A stretch of DNA of 64,000 nucleotides, taken from Lachnospiraceae bacterium. GTDB lineage: Bacteria > Bacillota > Clostridia > Lachnospirales > Lachnospiraceae. The notes beneath the pieces are model-generated. The model was not told the origin of the DNA and searched no databases. It worked only from the letters and a program-made list of their open reading frames with translations. Both the position numbers and the translations under genes were made by a program. The DNA is taken from assembly GCA_015057115.1 (NCBI GenBank), contig SVEZ01000001.1, positions 124,001-188,000 of the forward strand, in the 5' to 3' direction. Within the stretch, counting starts at the first letter, position 1, and each line of letters begins with the position of its first letter. This document shows, in pieces, positions 35,269 to 43,641 of this stretch.

Positions 35269-36144
35269 TTATACTGCATTTTTAATTTTCCGGATTCCGA
35301 AGAAGATTAAAGAGCCACATCCCAATCCGGCGAAAACAACTATGCCGCCAATCAGGTAAAGTCGGTCGTTTTTAATCAGTTCCTCTTTGGACTTCACGTT
35401 TTCGAAAGCTGGGATGGTATCAACGCTGTCATCCCTTACCAGCTTATTGCCCTTCTGCTTTCCGATAATTGCCACATTCTTGCAATCGGAAAAATCACGG
35501 TATTTGTAATACACACGGCTGCCGCCTACGTGCTGCTTATATCTTTTAATACCGTTAGCAGAGGTTTCTTCATCTTCTCCGTAATTTTCAAAAAAGGATG
35601 TATCCGTATCCGTAATGTAAAATCTACTTTCACTATTGCTTCTAAGGGAGCCCCACTCTTCTGCCTGCCAGGAAGGGTTCTCCTTCAGATATGCCTTCAG
35701 TTCCTGCCCATCCAGGTCATTTCCATGGACGTTTACCAATCTTCCCACAGATACCAGCAAGTCTCCGGAAATTTCATAATCCGTGCCCTTCAGCTTACCA
35801 AAGATATTCTTCTGATTGGGGAACTTGTCTGTTTCATATTGACGGTTCCATTTGTATTTTCCGTAGGCTACTTCTTCCAGGCGCTCCGCATATCTTACCA
35901 CTCCCAGGTAAGGGAAGTGCAATCCAAAATCCTCGTCATAGGAGCCTTCAAAATCCTGCAAATTCTTTACCACCAGAATTACATTCTTTCCTTCGTTGGC
36001 AGGATCCACCTTTCCATCCGTAACCCAGGCAGCTTCTTTTATCTTCTTTTCTGTTCCCGGCCTTCCTACTGTTGCCATGATTGCAACGATAACAAAAAAA
36101 CCTCCAATTGCAACCATGATACCCCCAATTATTCTGTCTTTCAT
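35269..36144 (-). CDS. Membrane protein resembling the TMEM43 family
   Basis: A 291-residue protein with one hydrophobic segment at the N-terminus (residues 8-25) and one near the C-terminus (about 263-283, LIGGIVVFAGLGCGSLIFFG), and a large predicted extracytoplasmic region between. The layout, with an early AAWVTDGKVDPANEGKNVIL segment, resembles TMEM43-family proteins, but I regard this as tentative. Function unknown. Its start overlaps the stop of the J-domain gene by four bases, so the two are translationally coupled. Confidence 0.6.
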   Translation of the reverse strand: MKDRIIGGIMVAIGGFFVIVAIMATVGRPGTEKKIKEAAWVTDGKVDPANEGKNVILVVKNLQDFEGSYDEDFGLHFPYLGVVRYAERLEEVAYGKYKWNRQYETDKFPNQKNIFGKLKGTDYEISGDLLVSVGRLVNVHGNDLDGQELKAYLKENPSWQAEEWGSLRSNSESRFYITDTDTSFFENYGEDEETSANGIKRYKQHVGGSRVYYKYRDFSDCKNVAIIGKQKGNKLVRDDSVDTIPAFENVKSKEELIKNDRLYLIGGIVVFAGLGCGSLIFFGIRKIKNAV

Positions 36145-36605
36145 CTTCCTCCTCCTGTGTCGTTTTCCGGTATATTTTGTTTTACCCCATCATACAGCAT
36201 CATCCGCAAAATCTCTGCCGCACGTTCCGCATACTCCGACTCTTTTTTCTTTTCCTCTTCCTTCTGCTTAAAGGCTTCTACCTTTCTGGCGAATTGCTCC
36301 TTTTTCTCCGTTTGTTGTTTTTCAAAGGTTTTCTCCAGTTTCTCCCGCTCTCTTCTATTCTGATAGCTGTAGGAGTTGTTGGTAAGATTACCCACTACCT
36401 TTCTGGGCTTTTGCACCACTTTGGGCAAAGGATTCTTCATTAAAAAATCGTAGGCAGAATGCACCAGATCATAGGCATGGGCGTTACCACCGATTCCGCT
36501 GTCCGGATGATATTTTTTCGCGAGACGACGGTACGCCGTCTTAATCTGCGCCTCGTTGGCATTTGGTAAAATGCCTAAAATACTAAAAGCTTGTTCATAG
36601 GTCAT
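36141..36605 (-). CDS. J-domain (DnaJ-like) protein
   Basis: A 154-residue protein with an N-terminal J domain (about residues 3-60) that includes the HPD motif at 33-35, the essential DnaK-activating triad. The rest is a lysine/glutamate-rich coiled region (KLEKTFEKQQTEKKEQF) with no zinc finger or substrate domain, so it is a type III J protein. It presumably recruits DnaK to a specific client, perhaps the membrane protein encoded by the overlapping downstream gene. Confidence 0.85.
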   Translation of the reverse strand: MTYEQAFSILGILPNANEAQIKTAYRRLAKKYHPDSGIGGNAHAYDLVHSAYDFLMKNPLPKVVQKPRKVVGNLTNNSYSYQNRREREKLEKTFEKQQTEKKEQFARKVEAFKQKEEEKKKESEYAERAAEILRMMLYDGVKQNIPENDTGGGR

Positions 36606-36621
36606 ACAGGCACCTCCTGTC

Positions 36622-36999
36622 TTAGCCCTTACTGCACTTGTATTCTATATTACTTGTGGCCACCACCGGAATTCCGGTTTCGCATACATTCTCAAGGATT
36701 ACGTCACCAATATGAACCGGCGCTTTTACCTTTACAGCGTTTAGCTCTTCCATACAGGCAAAAATCTTTTCCTTGGGAATATCGGCCTTGGTTTTCACGG
36801 ATACCACCGGTAGGCTTCCCCCCGTTACCTTTACGGTGGAGGTTACGGTTCTCACCGGCGCCGTTACTTCCGTACGTGCATATGCTTCTCCACGTTTGCA
36901 TGTATTTCCAGTTATCTTTTCTATCGTTTCTCCCTGCATCGTTACTGTTATCATACAACCCAAGGGGCATCCAATGCAAGTTAAATTTCGTTCGCTCAT
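36622..36999 (-). CDS. DUF1667 family protein
   Basis: A 125-residue protein with cysteine motif CIGCPLGC near the N-terminus (C8, C11, C15) and C33 in NTCKRG, plus a late cysteine near the C-terminus, suggesting a metal or Fe-S site. DUF1667 proteins are typically encoded next to GlpA-like and GlpB-like FAD oxidoreductases in clostridia, exactly as here, and probably form a third subunit of that complex. It starts 14 bp after the oxidoreductase stop. Confidence 0.88.
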   Translation of the reverse strand: MSERNLTCIGCPLGCMITVTMQGETIEKITGNTCKRGEAYARTEVTAPVRTVTSTVKVTGGSLPVVSVKTKADIPKEKIFACMEELNAVKVKAPVHIGDVILENVCETGIPVVATSNIEYKCSKG

Positions 37000-37013
37000 T
37001 TTGTTCTCCTGAA

Positions 37014-38288
37014 TTATTCTATGCAGATTCGAATGTCCTCATTTCCTGAGAGCATCTCCTTTTTTAATACCACCGACTCCATTTCACCGGGAGCTACCAC
37101 CGGACGCTTTTTTCTTAAAAGCTCGGTTTCTCCCTGATACGCCACAATCGCACAATCCTTCTTCACCCCGGATACGCGGAATCGCACCGTTACCTGCTCT
37201 TTCATCTCCTCCGGATGAAGGTAGACCGGCACTGTATAGCGAACCCCCTGGGCAGGAGTGATTAAAACCGGTTCGCTTTCTGTGTGGTGCTGGATAGTTC
37301 CGTTATCTGCTGCCGCCCCGGCGGCTTCCAAATATGCGGCTGCGCTTTTTCCCGCCCAGGCCGCCTCCTGGGATACGAAATCCACCAGGTCATGAACGTG
37401 AAGCACATTTCCACAGGCAAATACTCCTTTAACGCTGGTAGCAAGGGTCTCATCCACCACCGGACCACCGGTTACGGGGCTTAGGGAAATATTGGCCTTT
37501 TTGCTAAGCTCGTTTTCCGGTAAAAGTCCTACGGATAAAAGCAAGGTATCACAGCTATAGTATTCCTCCGTCCCGGGAATAGGCTTTCCTTTTTCGTCTA
37601 CTTTTGCAAGGGTGATGCCGGTTACCCGGTCCTTTCCCTGAATGTCCACCACTGTATGGGACAGTTTCAATGGAATATCATAGTCATCCAGACACTGTAC
37701 AATATTTCGTTTTAAGCCACCGGAATACGGCATCAGCTCCGCCACAACTTTGACTTTGGCACCTTCCAAGGTCATTCGCCTCGCCATAATGAGTCCGATA
37801 TCACCGGATCCCAAAATTACCACTTCTTTTCCCGGCATAAAGCCTTCCATATTTACCAATCGCTGCGCCGTTCCTGCGGAATAAATTCCTGCGGGACGAT
37901 ATCCCGGAATATTTAGGGCGCCCCTGCTTCGCTCCCTACAGCCCATGGCAAGGATGATGGCTTTCGCTTTTATCTGAAAAAGCCCGTCCTTACGATTCAT
38001 GGCGGTTATCACTTTTTCCCCGGACAAATCCAACACCATGGTATGCAATTTGTAATCTATCTTTCGTTCCTGCACCTGTTTGATAAAACGGGAAGCATAT
38101 TCCGGTCCTGTCAACTCCTCCTTAAAGGTATGGAGTCCAAAACCGTTATGAATACACTGGTTCAATATTCCTCCCAGGCGCTCATCTCTTTCCAGAATAA
38201 GGATATCCCTTACTCCCGCATCATACGCTGCCACCGCTGCGGCAAGTCCGGCGGGGCCACCGCCAATGATTACTAATTCTTTTTCCAT
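37014..38288 (-). CDS. FAD/NAD(P)-dependent oxidoreductase, partner of the GlpA-like protein
   Basis: A 424-residue flavoprotein of the pyridine nucleotide-disulfide fold. The FAD loop GGGPAGLAAA is near residue 9, a second nucleotide loop GSGDIGLIMARR near residue 160, and FACGNVLHVHDLVD is the late FAD-contact motif. It lacks the CxxxxC redox pair of thioredoxin reductase. In clostridia it occurs with GlpA-like and DUF1667 proteins and probably passes electrons between NAD(P)H and that complex. GGAGGTGCGGC precedes the ATG at 38286-38288; a start nine codons upstream is weaker. Confidence 0.87.
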   Translation of the reverse strand: MEKELVIIGGGPAGLAAAVAAYDAGVRDILILERDERLGGILNQCIHNGFGLHTFKEELTGPEYASRFIKQVQERKIDYKLHTMVLDLSGEKVITAMNRKDGLFQIKAKAIILAMGCRERSRGALNIPGYRPAGIYSAGTAQRLVNMEGFMPGKEVVILGSGDIGLIMARRMTLEGAKVKVVAELMPYSGGLKRNIVQCLDDYDIPLKLSHTVVDIQGKDRVTGITLAKVDEKGKPIPGTEEYYSCDTLLLSVGLLPENELSKKANISLSPVTGGPVVDETLATSVKGVFACGNVLHVHDLVDFVSQEAAWAGKSAAAYLEAAGAAADNGTIQHHTESEPVLITPAQGVRYTVPVYLHPEEMKEQVTVRFRVSGVKKDCAIVAYQGETELLRKKRPVVAPGEMESVVLKKEMLSGNEDIRICIE

Positions 38289-38298
38289 GCCGCACCTC

Positions 38299-39801
38299 CT
38301 ACTTGGTTTTTCCAACGAGGTACTTGGAACCTTCCCCGTTTTTCTGTATATCTTCTATGCTTTGATTGGTTTCTCTTGCCAGAATTTCCATGGTCTTCGG
38401 CAAACAAAAGCCTGCCTGACAACGTCCCATACCGGCTCTGGTTCTACGCTTAATTCCATCAATGGTTGTGGCTCCAAGAGGTCTTCTGATTGCCTCTATA
38501 ATTTCACCCTCACTGATTTCTTCACAACGACACACGATGGTTCCAAAAGCCGGATTTTCTTTTACCAACTCCTGTCGCTTTTCAAAAGGCAGTTCCCGCA
38601 TACGGGTTACTCCTTTTCGCTCTTTTACCGGATTATCCTTTGGTGGAAGCTCCAACTTGGCACTGATTAATTTCGCCATATATTCTCCGATAGCAGGCGC
38701 ACTGCTAAGTCCCGGAGACTCAATTCCAGCACAATCAAAAAATCCGCTTGCATCCTCCACTTCTCCTATGATGAAGTCATCGCCTTCTTCATGTGCTCGC
38801 AATCCTGCAAAGGAGGTTATCACTTTTTTTAACGGCACATCTGCCACATGGCGGGAAGATTTCTCCAAAACCTCCAAAAGACCGGCTCCCGTGGTGTTGG
38901 TTCCTTCTTTTTCCCCAATATCCACGGCATTGGGTCCCACCAATAAATTCCCGTGAGTTGTGGGCGCCACTAGCACTCCTTTTCCAGCCTTGGTTGGCAG
39001 AGAGAAAATGGTATGACTCACATGCTCTCCTGCTTCTTTATCCAACAAATAGTACTCCCCTTTTCGGGGCGTAATATTTAGCTTATGGCTACTCACCATG
39101 TTATGGATTTCATCTGCGTAGACTCCGGCTGCGTTGATAATGGTGTGAGTCTCAATGATTCCTTTGGTGGTTTCAATGCGAAAGCCGCCCTGGTCTTTCG
39201 GGGTCGTTCCGTGTTCCGCTGTCTTCCCGGCTTCCGGTGTCTTCCCGGCTTCCGGTGTCTTCTGGGCCGGGCGCGTGATCTTCGTCACCGCTTCACGAAA
39301 ACGGAACTCCACGCCATTCATGGCTGCCACCTCTCCCATGGCAATGGTTAATTCAAAGGGACAGACAATAGCTGCCGTGGGTGCATATAAACCATATTTT
39401 GCTTCCGGACTCAAATGGGGCTCCAGTTTCAATAATTCTTCTTTTCCTAGGATTTGTAAATCTTTTACCCCGTTTTCTTTTCCCTGATTTAACAATCTGG
39501 TAAGTTCCTCTTTTCCTTCCTCACTATTGGAAATCACAAGGGAACCGTTTTTTACATAAGGAATATCCAAACGGCGGCACAACTCCTCCATCCCCGCAGC
39601 TCCCCGGACATTCATTTCTGCCTTTCTGCTTCCCGGCTTCGCGTCATAGCCTGCGTGCACAATTCCGCTGTTAGCTTTACTGGTCTGGCAACACACATCG
39701 CTTTCTTTTTCCAACACCAGAACCTTCCCTTCGCAATAGGACAATTCCATGGCGCAGGCGCAACCGGTGACCCCCGCACCAATGATCACTGCATCATACA
39801 T
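38299..39801 (-). CDS. GlpA-like FAD-dependent oxidoreductase with BFD-type [2Fe-2S] domain
   Basis: A 500-residue protein of the glycerol-3-phosphate dehydrogenase/DAO family. The N-terminus MYDAVIIGAGVTGCACAMEL binds FAD. The C-terminal part (about 420-480) is a BFD-like Fe-S domain with the cysteine pattern CRC...CQAGFC. It probably oxidises glycerol 3-phosphate or a related 2-hydroxy acid and feeds electrons to the two downstream partners. A low-complexity insert with two tandem PEAGKT repeats lies near residues 194-215. The ATG at 39799-39801 follows CAGGAGG; an in-frame extension upstream crosses a terminator. Confidence 0.87.
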   Translation of the reverse strand: MYDAVIIGAGVTGCACAMELSYCEGKVLVLEKESDVCCQTSKANSGIVHAGYDAKPGSRKAEMNVRGAAGMEELCRRLDIPYVKNGSLVISNSEEGKEELTRLLNQGKENGVKDLQILGKEELLKLEPHLSPEAKYGLYAPTAAIVCPFELTIAMGEVAAMNGVEFRFREAVTKITRPAQKTPEAGKTPEAGKTAEHGTTPKDQGGFRIETTKGIIETHTIINAAGVYADEIHNMVSSHKLNITPRKGEYYLLDKEAGEHVSHTIFSLPTKAGKGVLVAPTTHGNLLVGPNAVDIGEKEGTNTTGAGLLEVLEKSSRHVADVPLKKVITSFAGLRAHEEGDDFIIGEVEDASGFFDCAGIESPGLSSAPAIGEYMAKLISAKLELPPKDNPVKERKGVTRMRELPFEKRQELVKENPAFGTIVCRCEEISEGEIIEAIRRPLGATTIDGIKRRTRAGMGRCQAGFCLPKTMEILARETNQSIEDIQKNGEGSKYLVGKTK

Positions 39802-39847
39802 TTTTTCTTTCCTCCTGATTTTTGAAGCCTTTTGTCGACTCCTCCCG

Positions 39848-39892
39848 AAAAAAAACAGCACAAGCAAACGGTACCTACCGCCTGCCTGTGCT
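39848..39892 (-). terminator. Intrinsic terminator between the HD gene and the GlpA-like gene
   Basis: On the minus strand AGCACA and TGTGCT close a long stem (with GGCGGT/ACCGTT inside) followed by eight Ts. It ends the HD-domain transcript, but it also lies only about 50 bp before the GlpA-like start codon, so it could act as an attenuator for that operon. Confidence 0.75.
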
Positions 39893-40077
39893 TTCTCATG
39901 TCCTTACTATAACACGAAACTGAAAATTATGCCAGCGTTTCCTATATTTTTTCACTTTTTTGTTTTTTCCCCGGGGTTCTCACCCATTTTGCTTTTTTCT
40001 TTGTTTGGGTTGCAAAAAAATGCTGCATTTTATTCCCTTTTTGTTGTTTTTTCCATTTGGGTGGTATCGGAAGCCCT

Positions 40078-40740
40078 CTATCCTTCCATCCCCAGATCAA
40101 ACTTCATCTGGGAAATGTATTTCTCTACGAAAAACTGCTTCTCTTTGAAATACTGGGTGGCAAGGGGCGTCACCATTGGCATATATTCCGGATTCCAGAA
40201 CCGCATGGTACGCTTCAGGCTTTCCTCAAAACCGCCTTCTCCCAGAAACCCGGTTGCCATGGCATCCCAGGTCACTCGCATGGCGCCTTCCTCGTCCAAC
40301 ATGTCCGCCTCCATTAAAAGCGTCAGCTCCGGGGTTGCCTCGCCATTTGATAACATAATTTTCCTGGAGTGATTTCGAATGAGCCATGCAATTTCCTGCT
40401 GCTTACTTTCGTCATCCCAGATTCCACCGTGATGCGTTTTGCAATACTCGGTAAAAATCAAGGCGCCTTCTTCCTGATGGGACTTGTTCACTCCCTTGGA
40501 ATATCCGACATCATGAAAAATAATGGCGATTTCCAGCAATTCCATATCAACCTGCGGACAATCCTCCAGAATCCGCTTCGCCCACATCATCACTCTCGTT
40601 GTATGCTGAAAGCGGGAACGGAAGGGATAATCGGCAACAGCTCCACCGCCAAAGCTGTCAAAGGACGATTCCTCCAAACGAGTCTTTACAAAATTCCATT
40701 CTTCCAATCGATCCTTGCCGCTTAATGTCAAATATTCCAT
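40078..40740 (-). CDS. HD domain phosphohydrolase
   Basis: A 220-residue single-domain HD protein. The metal ligands are visible as H in FQHTTRVMMWA, the HD pair in IAIIFHDVGYS, and a later histidine in LIRNHSRKIM. HD proteins hydrolyse nucleotides or other phosphate esters; the specific substrate is unknown. It is a single gene bounded by terminators on both sides (39848-39892 and 40832-40872). Confidence 0.87.
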   Translation of the reverse strand: MEYLTLSGKDRLEEWNFVKTRLEESSFDSFGGGAVADYPFRSRFQHTTRVMMWAKRILEDCPQVDMELLEIAIIFHDVGYSKGVNKSHQEEGALIFTEYCKTHHGGIWDDESKQQEIAWLIRNHSRKIMLSNGEATPELTLLMEADMLDEEGAMRVTWDAMATGFLGEGGFEESLKRTMRFWNPEYMPMVTPLATQYFKEKQFFVEKYISQMKFDLGMEG

Positions 40741-40831
40741 GGCGCTTCCTCCCCCAAATTAATAATTATTTTCTAGTATAACATTCCTGTTTTCTGAAAA
40801 CAAGAGGGGAAACCGAAACTATTGCGCCTAA

Positions 40832-40872
40832 AGCAAAAACCCCTGCGTCCCAATTACGCAGGGGTTTTTGCT
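40832..40872. terminator. Bidirectional intrinsic terminator after the Crp/Fnr gene
   Basis: AGCAAAAACCCCTGCGT and ACGCAGGGGTTTTTGCT are perfect complements around seven bases, with U-rich stem ends on both strands. Confidence 0.85.
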
Positions 40873-40940
40873 ATTTGTGTGAAAAAACTATTATCCAATA
40901 AACGTATCCATCCTATTTGTTAAGATGTCTAGTCCCAATC

Positions 40941-41666
40941 CTAGATATCTAATATTCTGGATACCGAGTCTTTCATTTGTTCATACTGCTGACGGCTTAT
41001 GGTAATGCGATTGCCTCGTCTGCCAATCAGCTTCTCTTCTTCTAACCGTTTCACGGAACGGTTGATGGTTTTCACGCACAAGCCGGATTCTTCTGCCAGC
41101 TCCGTACGGGTACTGGAGGTCTCATAGACCCCGTTTCTATTATATGCTTCATATTTCTGTGTTAGAAGCATTTTCAATCGTTCTATACCCTGCAGGAATA
41201 AAAACGCTCTACCCTGCCGGGCCTCTGTTACTAAATATCCTGTAATGGCTTTGGACTCTTGCTTTAACGCTTTGATGTCCGTATCCAGCCATTTTTTAAA
41301 CTGTTGTTTTGGAATGGTAATCATGGTACACGGTGTTACCGTTTCCAACGTGGTTCTGTAATAATCCAAATCCATTACCACTTCCATACCACCCATAGCA
41401 TAGGTGCCTTCGAAGTGCATGAAGTCGTAAGCCACTCCATATACACGATAATCGGTAGCCTTAATGGTACCTCGCGCTACAACGTAGACCATTTCTACCG
41501 GTGCATTTTCGCGGACAAAGATCTGACCTCTGTCCATTTCCTCAATCTTAAAGGAGTCCATCAGCCAAACCGGCGCCGTATGGAAATAGTCTTCCAGCTG
41601 TCGACGCTTTTCATCGTTCAATTCATTTAGAAAAGGCAGCACCTGATATAGATACTTCTGTTCCAC
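40941..41666 (-). CDS. Crp/Fnr family transcriptional regulator
   Basis: A 241-residue regulator with a cyclic-nucleotide-type effector domain (about 25-145) and a C-terminal winged helix (SSTRTELAEESGLCVKTINRSVKRLEEEKLI). There is no Fnr-type cysteine cluster. I choose the GTG at 41664-41666 because AGGAGGAGTC precedes it; longer alternatives read through a GC-rich hairpin (about 41740-41757) that separates it from bmpA. It lies downstream of the nucleoside operon on the same strand and might regulate it, but the sequence does not prove this. Confidence 0.88.
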   Translation of the reverse strand: MEQKYLYQVLPFLNELNDEKRRQLEDYFHTAPVWLMDSFKIEEMDRGQIFVRENAPVEMVYVVARGTIKATDYRVYGVAYDFMHFEGTYAMGGMEVVMDLDYYRTTLETVTPCTMITIPKQQFKKWLDTDIKALKQESKAITGYLVTEARQGRAFLFLQGIERLKMLLTQKYEAYNRNGVYETSSTRTELAEESGLCVKTINRSVKRLEEEKLIGRRGNRITISRQQYEQMKDSVSRILDI

Positions 41667-41807
41667 CTTTTTGACTCCTCCTATTCTAACAGTTTTCCTA
41701 CTGGGACGCAAGTCCGCCTCCCCATAGTATAACGCTCGCACCGGCGGGAACCCCGCCAGCGCCGCGTCATAGTTTGTATGCATTGTAAAATGCTAAAATT
41801 CAATGAA

Positions 41808-42929
41808 TTATTCTACAGAAAGAGCAACCTTTGCAGTTGTTAAACCGCTTGCATCTTCAGTTGTAGAATCAGTTGGGATTTCGATAGATCCAGCTGCTAA
41901 TTTCTCATAAACTGCAGTGTAATCATCTTTTGTGAAGTTCTCCCATTTAGAGCTGTCCATAGGAAGCTCGACGCCTTCTTTGCTTGCATCCAATGTAATG
42001 GATTCTCCGCCCTGGAAGTTACCGTCATAGATAGAGGTAATTGCATCGTAAACGGATTTCTTTAAGTTCTTCATAGCAGAAGAAATAACAGTATCAGACT
42101 CTGCGGACTGGTCAACGTCTACACCAACAACCTTAGCGCCTGCTGTTTCTGCTGCCTTCATAACGGAGTTACCTGCTCCACCTGCTGCTGCGAAAATTAA
42201 CTCTGTACCATCTTTATACCAGGAAGATGCTAAAGTGTTAACTTCAGGTGTTGCGTTAAATGTGTTCAAGTAGGTGTAACGAAGAGTAATTTCTCCGTCT
42301 TTCAAACCTAACTCAGCTGCTGCGTCTTCTGCACCCTGTACGAATCCGTATCCGTATCTCTTAACTGCAGGAACAGCGATTCCACCCATGAAACCTAATT
42401 TCTTGTAACCATCTTTAACTGCTGCATAACCTGCAAGGTATCCTGCCTGCTGCTCAGCATAGAAAATACTTAAGGTGTTCTTCTCGATTTCGATTGGTGC
42501 ACCATCTTCTGCTCCGTGTGGTGCTCCATCGATGATGATGAAGTTAACATCCGGGTACTGTGTCTGCATCTCATGTACCGGTACTTCAAATAAGTATCCA
42601 GGACAAACGATGGTCTTAGCACCACCCTTAACTGCTAATGCGATTGCATCTTTGTAAGCTTCATCAGACTGCTCAACCGGTTTGTAGTACTGGTGAGGAA
42701 TGTCTTTCTCTGTTGCGTACTGGTCAACACCTTCCCAAGCACCCTGGTTGAAGGATTTGTCATCGATACTTCCGATATCGGTTACCAGTGCGAGCTCGTA
42801 GCTATCGCTCTTCTTTGCATCATCTCCGCCGTCTTTCTTAGCGTCGTTGGACTTGTTTCCACCACATGCAGCCAGTCCAAATACCATTGTTGCTGCAAGA
42901 AGCATGGTTAAAACTTTTTTCTTCTTCAT
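41808..42929 (-). CDS. BMP family nucleoside-binding lipoprotein
   Basis: A 373-residue exported lipoprotein with lipobox GLAAC (lipid at C22) and the BmpA/Med fold (motifs LVTDIGSIDDKSFNQGAWEGV, GFMGGIAVPAVKRYGYGFVQGAEDA and AAGGAGNSVMKAAE). Such proteins bind purine or pyrimidine nucleosides for the NupOPQ/YufNOPQ-type ABC importer, whose other subunits are encoded four to six genes upstream. It is the last gene of the operon. Confidence 0.92.
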   Translation of the reverse strand: MKKKKVLTMLLAATMVFGLAACGGNKSNDAKKDGGDDAKKSDSYELALVTDIGSIDDKSFNQGAWEGVDQYATEKDIPHQYYKPVEQSDEAYKDAIALAVKGGAKTIVCPGYLFEVPVHEMQTQYPDVNFIIIDGAPHGAEDGAPIEIEKNTLSIFYAEQQAGYLAGYAAVKDGYKKLGFMGGIAVPAVKRYGYGFVQGAEDAAAELGLKDGEITLRYTYLNTFNATPEVNTLASSWYKDGTELIFAAAGGAGNSVMKAAETAGAKVVGVDVDQSAESDTVISSAMKNLKKSVYDAITSIYDGNFQGGESITLDASKEGVELPMDSSKWENFTKDDYTAVYEKLAAGSIEIPTDSTTEDASGLTTAKVALSVE

Positions 42930-42966
42930 TGCGTCTTCTCCTTACGAAAAAAATTTGCCGGGCACC

Positions 42967-43632
42967 TTAGTACCCATTTACAGTGTTACCCTGTAACATG
43001 TTAATTGCGGAACTTGTACCAATTCGTTCGCAGCCCTCATTGATAAAGTTCTCCATATCAGAAACTGTTTTCACACCACCGGCAGCCTTCATTTTCACAT
43101 TCGGGCCAATGTGCTGTTTGAACAGCTTGATATCTTCCATAGTTGCGCCTGCGGTACCGAAGCCGGTGGAAGTCTTGATAAAATCAGCTCCCGCGTTGGT
43201 TACTGCGTGGCACATGGCGATTTTTTCTTCTTCTGTTAAATAACAGGTTTCAATAATAACCTTCAGAGTCTTATCGCCACAAGTCTCTTTCAAGGTCTTA
43301 ATTTCTTTTTCAACGGCATCGTAGTCACCATTCTTCACATCGGAAATGTTCACTACCATATCCACTTCGGAAACACCGTCTGCAATAGCCTGTTTTACCT
43401 CAGCTACCTTTGCCGGTGTGGTGCTGTAGCCTAATGGGAAACCAACAACGGTACAGATGTTGATTTTCTCACCATAGGTGTCGTGAATCCGCTTAATGTA
43501 GCATGGCGGAACACATACGGAAGCGGTTTTGTACTCAATCGCCTCATCACATAATTTCTGAATGTCCTTCCATGTAGCAAATGCCTTTAACTGGGTATGA
43601 TCTACATGGGATAAAATTTCCTGCTGTGTCAT
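42967..43632 (-). CDS. deoC: Deoxyribose-phosphate aldolase
   Basis: A 221-residue class I aldolase. The Schiff-base lysine is K153 in DFIKTSTGF and D91 in EVDMVVN assists catalysis, both as in DeoC. It splits 2-deoxyribose 5-phosphate into acetaldehyde and glyceraldehyde 3-phosphate, the last step of deoxynucleoside catabolism. It follows the pyrimidine-nucleoside phosphorylase gene by nine bases. Confidence 0.96.
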   Translation of the reverse strand: MTQQEILSHVDHTQLKAFATWKDIQKLCDEAIEYKTASVCVPPCYIKRIHDTYGEKINICTVVGFPLGYSTTPAKVAEVKQAIADGVSEVDMVVNISDVKNGDYDAVEKEIKTLKETCGDKTLKVIIETCYLTEEEKIAMCHAVTNAGADFIKTSTGFGTAGATMEDIKLFKQHIGPNVKMKAAGGVKTVSDMENFINEGCERIGTSSAINMLQGNTVNGY

Positions 43633-43641
43633 AATAACCTC

